From Acidobacteriota bacterium (lineage in GTDB: Bacteria > Acidobacteriota > Thermoanaerobaculia > Gp7-AA8): DNA of 6,468 bases. How positions within the stretch are numbered: position 1 is the first letter of the stretch; every line of letters starts with the position of its first letter. The translations under genes were made by a program, and so were the position numbers. The stretch is from NCBI GenBank assembly GCA_003222375.1, contig QHVX01000086.1, forward strand, positions 1 to 6,468, given 5' to 3'. Below the pieces are notes generated by a model. It made no database searches. It worked only from the letters and a program-made list of their open reading frames with translations, and was not told where the DNA came from. This document shows, piece by piece, positions 1-5,223 of this stretch.

Positions 1-235
1 GCGCCTGATCGAGGACATCCGCATCGCGGCTGACGAATGTCTGCCCGTTGCGCCGCGCCCACAGGAACTCGCGGCCGAGTGTCGATTGCATCTTCTTCAG
101 CGAATCGGATGACATCCCCTCGCCCAGCATCCACGTGACATCGCCGTCGCGAAGGACGTACGAGTCTTTCCTGCCGCTGTCGTGCGCAAAGGCTGTTGCC
201 GCCATCAAAATGAACACACCGATAGTCATTCGCAT
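1..235 (-). CDS. Small secreted protein of unknown function, N-terminal part (runs off left edge)
   Basis: Seventy-eight codons are visible, reading right to left from an ATG at 235-233; the C-terminus lies outside the window. The start MRMTIGVFILMAATAFAHDSG is a typical Sec signal peptide: short basic n-region, hydrophobic stretch, and an AFA site at residues 15-17 for signal peptidase I. The mature part begins with charged residues, then YVLRDGDVTWMLGEGMSSD, a helix-like SLKKMQSTLG, and FLWARRNGQTFVSRDADVL. This pattern (a 'YxLxxGD' opening, a short helix, then 'FLWxRxxGxxFVxxD') resembles small periplasmic proteins I have seen in acidobacterial genomes, where no function is known; that is memory, not a search. 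The second Met (229-227) is an alternative start. The gene follows the radical SAM gene after 22 bases with only a weak CAGG upstream, so it is probably the next cistron of the same operon. Coding status is likely; function is unknown. Confidence 0.72.
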   Translation of the reverse strand, partial: MRMTIGVFILMAATAFAHDSGRKDSYVLRDGDVTWMLGEGMSSDSLKKMQSTLGREFLWARRNGQTFVSRDADVLDQA

Positions 236-257
236 GACCTGTTGAACGAATCGGCGG

Positions 258-1532
258 CTAAAAAGTTAGCTGGTTGAGCTCGCGAAGGAAGGGAATGTCG
301 GGCTTGTAGTAAAAGCTCTTGATCGGACAAACCTCCGCGCCACCTTTTCCGCCGCACATGCCGACCACCGTCCGATCGATTGACGGGTCGTGCTGCCACG
401 CCGGTCCGGTCTTCATGATCCGCGCAAGCTCGCGGCGGAACTGAGCAAAGCCTTCGCCGTACCACACTTCCCGAAGCGAGCTCTTGAAGATGTTGCCGAG
501 GGGGCTGCCTTGCAGGATGCAGCATGGCGCGACCGGACCGCCGGTGCGCACGACCATCGAATGCCATCCGATGAGGCACGGCTCTTCGAGTCCGGCCGAT
601 TCCTGATCGACGCTCCGCGCGATCGCCATCTTTTTGCGATGCGCGAGCTTCTCGCGCCAGGTGACGTCGTGCCGCGCAACGAGATGCGCGAGTCGCGCGA
701 GCTTCCCGCGTTTACGGCGTTCGGTGTCGAGCCGCGTGTTCATGTCGGTCACCATCGGACGGATGTCCTGCTCGTAGCTGTCGATGATCGAGATCCGCCG
801 ATATTCGTCGATGCGGACGACATCTTCGTAAAGCCGCATCATCTCTTGCGTTTCTTCCGCCGACATCTTCTGCTGCGGCGTGAGGAACGCGAGTCCGTTG
901 AAGAAGATCGTATCGACATCGACTTCGCGCGCCAGCTCGTACATGCGCGGAATGGTCTTGTAATTTTCCTTCCACACCAGGAACTGCAGATTGATCCGCG
1001 GAGTATCGCGGCGGCGGCGGCGCCGCTCGGCGATCAGATGCTTCATGTTCGCGACGACACGATCGAAATTGCGGCCGGGCGTCTGCATCATCTTCGAGTA
1101 GGAGTCGGGGTCGGCGGTGTTCAGGCTGACGGTGATCTGATCGCATTCGCCGCTGATCAAAATGTCGGTGACTTCTTCGCCGAGAAGCACGGCGTTGGTG
1201 GTGATGTTTTCGATAGGAAGCCCGCTCTTTGTCACCATGCGCAGGAGATCTTTGGTCTTGCGATGGAAGAGCGGCTCGCCGCCGCCGGCGAATCGAATCG
1301 AGCGCGTTCCGGCCGCTTTCATCTCGGCCACGAGCTCCTCGATGCGGACCAGCGGCAGCTCGTCGTCGCCGCGCAGCGAAGCAGTCGAGCAGAAGAAACA
1401 ATCGATGTTGCAGCGATCAGACGGATAAATCTCGACGTGATAGGGCCCGCCGTACGCGACACCATCGCGAATTCCGCGAAGGATGGTCGCCTTGTCTTCA
1501 GCGGTGAGGTATTTCCAGCCGAGCTCGGACAT
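258..1532 (-). CDS. Radical SAM protein with SPASM-like C-terminal domain
   Basis: The 424-residue protein carries the radical SAM signature CNIDCFFC at residues 41-48 (Cys41, Cys45, Cys48), which would hold the 4Fe-4S cluster that cleaves S-adenosylmethionine. GGGEP at 83-87 matches the SAM-binding 'GGEP' element, and ITTNAVLL (110-117) and ITVSLNTAD (133-141) fit later strands of the barrel. A basic linker follows (about 265-310). The C-terminal part has C319-x12-G332-x4-C337-C338, then LGNIFKSSLREVWYG, the usual SPASM lead-in 'GNI...LxEIW'. Only Cys393 and Cys402 follow, fewer than a full two-cluster SPASM domain, so one auxiliary cluster seems more likely. SPASM enzymes often modify peptides or proteins, but this one could act on another substrate. 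ATG 1532-1530 starts three bases after the permease stop, with no Shine-Dalgarno sequence, so translation is probably coupled. The family is certain; the substrate is unknown. Confidence 0.93.
   Translation of the reverse strand: MSELGWKYLTAEDKATILRGIRDGVAYGGPYHVEIYPSDRCNIDCFFCSTASLRGDDELPLVRIEELVAEMKAAGTRSIRFAGGGEPLFHRKTKDLLRMVTKSGLPIENITTNAVLLGEEVTDILISGECDQITVSLNTADPDSYSKMMQTPGRNFDRVVANMKHLIAERRRRRRDTPRINLQFLVWKENYKTIPRMYELAREVDVDTIFFNGLAFLTPQQKMSAEETQEMMRLYEDVVRIDEYRRISIIDSYEQDIRPMVTDMNTRLDTERRKRGKLARLAHLVARHDVTWREKLAHRKKMAIARSVDQESAGLEEPCLIGWHSMVVRTGGPVAPCCILQGSPLGNIFKSSLREVWYGEGFAQFRRELARIMKTGPAWQHDPSIDRTVVGMCGGKGGAEVCPIKSFYYKPDIPFLRELNQLTF
1008..1025 (-). repeat. GCG triplet run encoding six arginines
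   Basis: Five consecutive GCG triplets followed by CCG on the plus strand encode Arg170-Arg175 of the radical SAM protein, five of them as CGC. The run lies at the end of a helix before DTPRINLQF and is the only simple triplet run that stands out in the window. It may vary in copy number by slippage without breaking the frame. Confidence 0.6.
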
Positions 1533-1535
1533 CGA

Positions 1536-2747
1536 TCATTCGTAACGCAGCGCTTCGATCGGATTCAACTCCGCCGCGCGCGCGGCGGGGTAGATTCCCG
1601 ACACCAGCCCCACGGTAACAGAGACCGCGGTGGAGAGGAAAAGCGAGCCGAACGTGATCACTGTCGGCCAGCCGGCGTAGGCCGCCACGATTTTCGCGAG
1701 CGCAATGCCGATGATGATTCCCGAGAGTCCGCCGATGACGCTGATGGTGAACGATTCGATCACGAACTGCGCGCGGATGTCGGCCTTGCGCGCGCCGATC
1801 GCGCGCCGAATGCCGATCTCACGTGTTCGTTCGAGGACCGAGGCCAGCATGATGTTCATGATTCCGATGCCGCCCACGAGCAGCGAAATCCCCGCGATCG
1901 ATCCCATGACGATGCTGAAGATGCGCTGCGTCTGCCGGCTCTGCTCCAACAGCGCTTCCGGGATCACGATCTCGTAATCATCAGCGCCGCCGTGCAGGCG
2001 GTCGATGAGCGGTTCGATCAGCTTCGCTGTTTCGCGAGTCGAGACGCCCTCGCGGACCTCGACCAGCAGCTCGTCCAGCGGCGAATCGAGCGGGTCGCGA
2101 TCGAACTTCCGCATCGCGGTCGAAACCGGAATCCAGATCTCCTGCGCGTCGCTGGCGGTGCCTTCCGGCGTCTCGCCGAAAATGCCGATGACATCGAGCC
2201 AGACATCATTGACTTTGAGTTGTTTGCCGAGCGCGGGACCGTATCCGAAGAGATTGCGGCGAATGTTCTGGCCGACGACGCAGACCTGCGCATGATCGGC
2301 CTCGTCGCGCGCGTCCAGGAAGCGTCCCTCGGCAAGCTGAATCGTCGCGACCTGCGACTGTCGCCACGACACGCCGAAGACTTTGCCTTTCGTCTTCGCA
2401 TTCGGCGCGAGGATTTTGTAGGGTTTGATCTCGACGCGCGGCAACACCACCATCACGTTCGGCACCGCCTCCTGAATCGCCTCGGCATCGCGCAGTGAAA
2501 CGCCGAGCGATTTCTTGCGCAGCTCCTGGCGGTCTTCCGGCTTGACGACCTTCGCCTTCACGATGACGTTGCGAAGGCCGAGACGGCCGATGGCTTCGAG
2601 GGCTTTGCGCTCGCCGCCCGCGCCGATCGACAACATCGCGATCACAGCGCCGACCCCGAAGATCATTCCGAGCATCGTGAGCGCGGTGCGGAGCTTGTGA
2701 GTCGCGAGATTGTCGAGGGCGGTGCGAAAAGTCTCCTCGCCCGTCAT
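1536..2747 (-). CDS. MacB/FtsX-type ABC transporter permease (no fused ATPase)
   Basis: The 403-residue protein has the four-helix layout of type VII (MacB/LolC/FtsX) permeases. A first membrane helix lies near residues 20-44 after the amphipathic start FRTALDNLATHKLRTALTML. A large periplasmic core follows (about 45-275, MacB_PCD type), then three more helices near 278-303, 328-357 and 364-388. ERTREIGIRRAIGARKADI (306-324) is the cytoplasmic coupling segment that contacts the ATPase, and the tail PAARAAELNPIEALRYE is the family's hallmark ending. E. coli MacB is about 650 residues because it has an N-terminal ATPase; this protein lacks it, so a separate ATPase is required and none lies in the window. 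In the MacB mechanism, ATP-driven movement of the periplasmic domains pushes substrate through the adaptor ring into an outer-membrane channel. Its ATG overlaps the stop of the third adaptor (ATGA, 2744-2747). The transported substrate cannot be read from the sequence. Confidence 0.95.
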   Translation of the reverse strand: MTGEETFRTALDNLATHKLRTALTMLGMIFGVGAVIAMLSIGAGGERKALEAIGRLGLRNVIVKAKVVKPEDRQELRKKSLGVSLRDAEAIQEAVPNVMVVLPRVEIKPYKILAPNAKTKGKVFGVSWRQSQVATIQLAEGRFLDARDEADHAQVCVVGQNIRRNLFGYGPALGKQLKVNDVWLDVIGIFGETPEGTASDAQEIWIPVSTAMRKFDRDPLDSPLDELLVEVREGVSTRETAKLIEPLIDRLHGGADDYEIVIPEALLEQSRQTQRIFSIVMGSIAGISLLVGGIGIMNIMLASVLERTREIGIRRAIGARKADIRAQFVIESFTISVIGGLSGIIIGIALAKIVAAYAGWPTVITFGSLFLSTAVSVTVGLVSGIYPAARAAELNPIEALRYE

Positions 2748-4003
2748 TTCGACTTCTGCTCCTCGCCGACAGTCGGATCGCGCATCGCCAGCTCGTCGCC
2801 CTTCCCGAGTCCCTTCGTGATGACGACGCGGCCGGGCGTCGATGAGGCGATCTCCACCGGCAGCGCGTCGAAGCGGTCACCGCGTTTTCGGTAGACGAGC
2901 TTCTTTCCCTCTTTTTCGAACAGCGCCTGACGCGGGATCGAGAAGACGTTGGCGCGGTTCTCGATTTCGAGGACGGCGCGAACGCGCGCACCGGGTTTCA
3001 TCACGATCGGATCGGTCTTGTCGAGCGTCACCGTGACGCCGAAGTACTGCACCGGCACGCCGCGAAATCGCGGTCGGGCGAGCTTGTCGACTTGCGTGAT
3101 TTTTCCGGAGAATTTGAGCGCGGCATTCGATTCGAGCGAGACATTCGCTTTTTGCCCGACCGCGAGACCGGCGGCATCAGCCTCCAGAACGAACAACTCC
3201 GCTTTCATCGAGTTGAGATCGGGAATCTCGCCAAGAGGTTGTCCGGGCCACACCGAGTTTCCGACGCGGGGAATATCACCGCGCCAGTCGCGCTGCAGGA
3301 CGAGAATTCCGTCGTAGGGCGCGCGCAGCTCGAGCGAATTGAGTCCCTGCTCGGCATTGCGAATCTTCAACCCTGCTTTTTTCTCCTCGATGGTCAGGAG
3401 ATCGCGATCGGCGCGAGCGAGATTGTCGCGGACGCCGAGGACATTTTCGGCGTGCTGCTTCTTGTCGCCGGCCAGCGTCTGATCGATTTCCGATTCGATG
3501 CGCTGATATCGCGAAAAGACCTCGGCATCGTCAAATTTGAATTGCTTCGCTGCCAACAGCTCATCCTGCGCCTGACGCGCATCGCGCTTCAGATTCGTCC
3601 GCGTCGTCGACGCCAGCGTGGTCGTTTTCGTGATCTTGTTGTCGACGGTGTGGCGGTCGTCGTGGCCGGTGAGCAGATCTTTTTGAAAGTCGCTCGGATC
3701 GAACCGAACCACGACATCATCCTTCTTGACCAGCGCGCCATCATCGGCGACCCACGCGATCTTCAGGGCCATCGGAACGTTCATGGGAGCCGTGACCGGC
3801 GTCGCTTTCGTCGCCTTCAACATGCCCTCGGCCGTGACGCGCCGAGCGAACTGCGTCGGCTCGACTTTGAAAGTGGGAATGGATTCGCGATGGCAGGCCG
3901 CGGCCAGAAGGAACGCGACCGCCGTCATCCTGAGCGAAGCGAAGGATCTCAATCGGACGAGATCCTTCGTCGCTTCGCTCCTCAGGATGACGCTTCGCGT
4001 CAC
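2744..4003 (-). CDS. HlyD/MacA-type periplasmic adaptor, third of three (repeat-encoded N-terminus)
   Basis: A membrane fusion protein of 419 residues if read from GTG 4003-4001. Order: a signal-like MTAVAFLLAAAC (26-37, possible lipobox AAAC with Cys37), first half of the lipoyl domain with WVADDGALVKKDDVVVRFD (84-102), a long charged helical hairpin (about 105-222), second lipoyl half with RAPYDGILVLQRDWRGD (227-243) and GEIPDL (258-263), then beta-barrel and membrane-proximal domains ending KGLGKGDELAMRD. Such adaptors bridge an inner-membrane permease and an outer-membrane channel. GTG 4003 is preferred because GAGGA (4014-4010) lies six bases upstream and GTGA overlaps the previous stop. 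Residues about 5-26, however, are encoded by the dispersed repeat at 3924-3991. The Met26 codon (3928-3926) would give a compact lipoprotein signal but has no properly spaced Shine-Dalgarno sequence. The adaptor family is certain; the exact N-terminus is not. Confidence 0.93.
   Translation of the reverse strand: MTRSVILRSEATKDLVRLRSFASLRMTAVAFLLAAACHRESIPTFKVEPTQFARRVTAEGMLKATKATPVTAPMNVPMALKIAWVADDGALVKKDDVVVRFDPSDFQKDLLTGHDDRHTVDNKITKTTTLASTTRTNLKRDARQAQDELLAAKQFKFDDAEVFSRYQRIESEIDQTLAGDKKQHAENVLGVRDNLARADRDLLTIEEKKAGLKIRNAEQGLNSLELRAPYDGILVLQRDWRGDIPRVGNSVWPGQPLGEIPDLNSMKAELFVLEADAAGLAVGQKANVSLESNAALKFSGKITQVDKLARPRFRGVPVQYFGVTVTLDKTDPIVMKPGARVRAVLEIENRANVFSIPRQALFEKEGKKLVYRKRGDRFDALPVEIASSTPGRVVITKGLGKGDELAMRDPTVGEEQKSK
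2759..2764 (-). promoter_or_regulatory. Candidate ribosome binding site of the ABC permease gene
   Basis: GAGGAG on the minus strand lies 11 bases before the ATG at 2747-2745, inside the end of the third adaptor gene. The spacing is a little long. AGAA at 2757-2754 is a weaker, nearer option. With the ATGA overlap, coupled re-initiation is likely. Confidence 0.45.
3924..3991. repeat. Palindromic dispersed repeat of the 'HPERSEGS / ILRSEATKDL' type
   Basis: The left arm (3924-3949) reads GTCATCCTGAGCGAAGCG then AAGGATCT. The right arm (3960-3991) is its reverse complement except for two three-base additions (GGA and ACG on the complementary strand). A ten-base loop lies at 3950-3959. Translations of this element (RHPERSEGS on one strand, VILRSEATKDL and RSFASLRMT on the other) are familiar from mis-annotated proteins in many genomes, notably Acidobacteriota. 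I infer a REP-like or MITE-like dispersed element, because another copy cannot be checked here. It lies inside the third adaptor gene, at its 5' end, and would form a strong hairpin in the operon mRNA. Confidence 0.85.
3988..4002 (-). other. Small hairpin over the adaptor 2 stop / adaptor 3 start
   Basis: On the minus strand TGACGCGAAGCGTCA can pair as a six-base stem (TGACGC with GCGTCA) with a GAA loop. Its 5' arm holds the TGA stop of adaptor 2 and two bases of the GTG start of adaptor 3, and its 3' arm enters the dispersed repeat. It could damp initiation at the GTG until ribosomes finishing adaptor 2 melt it; that is inference, and a chance palindrome at the repeat border is possible. 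Confidence 0.4.
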
Positions 4004-5223
4004 TTCGGTTCCTCTTTTTTCTCCGACTTCACGAGCACGCGGTCATTCGGCGAGAGCCCGCCGAGAACCTCGACGGATTTGTCGTTCTGGCGGCCGAGGC
4101 GCAGAGGGACTTCGGTGACCGAGAACCAGCCGCGGCGCATCGCGTACGGTCCGCGTTGCGATACGAAGATCGCATTGCGCGGCGTGAGCAGCACGTTGCG
4201 ATCGCGTTGCAGCTCGACTGTCCCCTGAAATCGCATGCCGGGGCGCATCTTCGCCGGATCGCTCTTGTCGAGAGCGATCTCGACGCGAAGGACCTTCATC
4301 GGATCGCGCGTCTGCTGTTGCTGCTGCACGGTCTTGCCGGCGCGAGTGATCGTTCCATGAAATTCTTCGTCGGGATGCGCGTCGAGGCGAATGGTGACGC
4401 GTTGTCCAACCGCCACTTTGCCGGCGTCCACTTCGTCGACATCCCCGCGCGCGATCATGCGCGACAGATCGGGAATCTCGATCACGCGTTCCATCCGCCA
4501 GCACGTGTCGCCGACCTTTTTTTTGTCGCCGCGCCAATTCGTCACATAGACGATCGTGCCGTTGCGCGGCGCTTTGATGGTCATCTGCTGAATCGCCGAC
4601 TGCGTCTCGGCAACGATCGTCGCCGCGCGTTTCTGTTTGCTTTCCAGCAGCGCGATTTGCGCGGCCGCGGCTCGCTCGAGCGACGCGATGCGGTTCCGAA
4701 TCGTCGCGACTCTTCGCTTCGCGAGGTTGTAGTCGAACTCCACCTGCTTGCGCTCCTTGACTCCCACAAGATCCGGCGGAGCTTCGAGCTTCAGCTTCGT
4801 TTTTCGCAGATCCGCTTCCGCTTCCGAAAGATTCAGGCGTTCGTCTTCTCGCTTCAGCGCGAGATCCGATTTTTGTTTCTCGATTTCTTTCTGAGCCTGA
4901 TCCGCTTCCGCCGATTTTTCCTCGAGCCTCTTCTGCAGCTCAGTCGTGTCGAAGGCAAGAACCGGGCGACCAGTCGCGACTTCGGAGCCTTCCGGAGCCA
5001 TCATCGCGATCTTGAAATCCCACACGTCGTCGAGCTGAGGAGGTCCGAAGCTGCCGGAGTCGAGCGCCGCCAGCGTCCCGCTCACATCAATCCCGGTCAC
5101 CAAATCCCCTCGGTTGGTCCTCACCCACTCGCCCTGACGATCGGCGGCCAGCTTGTTTCGCGTCCAGCCGGCGGCCACGAACACGACGACGATCGCGAGC
5201 GGAATCGTGATCTTGCGCTTCAG
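4000..5223 (-). CDS. HlyD/MacA-type periplasmic adaptor, second of three (probable CTG start)
   Basis: A membrane fusion protein of 407 residues if CTG 5223-5221 is the start. The N-terminus (M)KRKITIPLAIVVVFVAAGW is a single membrane anchor without a lipobox Cys, unlike the flanking adaptors. Then come the first lipoyl half with APEGSEVATGRPVLAFD (76-92), a long helical hairpin (about 95-215, rich in Glu, Lys, Arg and Ala, turn near 149-156), the second lipoyl half with KAPRNGTIVYVTNWRGD (217-233) and EIPDLSRM (249-256), a beta-barrel, and a tail LGGLSPNDRVLVKSEKK. A QQQQQ run sits at 300-304. The CTG start is chosen because AAGGAG lies exactly seven bases upstream, CTGA overlaps the previous stop like the other junctions, and the resulting N-terminus is normal. 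The alternative ATG at 5277-5275 adds an 18-residue Arg-rich extension, overlaps the previous gene by 58 bases and lacks a good ribosome site; gene finders that ignore CTG would choose it. Confidence 0.92.
   Translation of the reverse strand: MKRKITIPLAIVVVFVAAGWTRNKLAADRQGEWVRTNRGDLVTGIDVSGTLAALDSGSFGPPQLDDVWDFKIAMMAPEGSEVATGRPVLAFDTTELQKRLEEKSAEADQAQKEIEKQKSDLALKREDERLNLSEAEADLRKTKLKLEAPPDLVGVKERKQVEFDYNLAKRRVATIRNRIASLERAAAAQIALLESKQKRAATIVAETQSAIQQMTIKAPRNGTIVYVTNWRGDKKKVGDTCWRMERVIEIPDLSRMIARGDVDEVDAGKVAVGQRVTIRLDAHPDEEFHGTITRAGKTVQQQQQTRDPMKVLRVEIALDKSDPAKMRPGMRFQGTVELQRDRNVLLTPRNAIFVSQRGPYAMRRGWFSVTEVPLRLGRQNDKSVEVLGGLSPNDRVLVKSEKKEEPK
4010..4014 (-). promoter_or_regulatory. Ribosome binding site of adaptor 3
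   Basis: GAGGA, preceded by seven bases of AAAAAAA-like purine context, lies six bases (ACCGAA) before the GTG at 4003-4001. It is within the last codons of adaptor 2 and decides the start of adaptor 3 in favour of this GTG over the internal ATG at 3928. Confidence 0.65.
4517..4524 (-). other. Run of eight A (mRNA sense) inside adaptor 2
   Basis: Eight T on the plus strand give eight A in the mRNA, coding for part of Lys234-Lys236 in WRGDKKKVGD. The frame is right as printed: the paralogues have WEGRKIKEGD and WRGDIPRVGN at the same place. Such runs invite polymerase slippage and sequencing error. Confidence 0.5.

Noticed and set aside
48..245. Short plus-strand open frame at the left edge
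   Set aside because: It overlaps the minus-strand signal peptide gene antisense and shows no ribosome site or family resemblance.
236..257. Transcription terminator after the radical SAM gene
   Set aside because: The 22-base gap has a TTTTT stretch right at the stop codon but no preceding GC-rich hairpin, and another gene follows directly.
390..2498. A 702-codon open frame on the plus strand
   Set aside because: It runs antisense across the radical SAM and permease genes, both of which have clear family motifs. Its translation is full of His, Arg and Asp with no recognisable domain, typical of the complement of GC-rich coding DNA.
3092..4228. A 378-codon open frame on the plus strand containing RRHPERSEGSQ
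   Set aside because: It is antisense to adaptor 3, and the familiar-looking peptide comes from translating the dispersed repeat, not from a gene.
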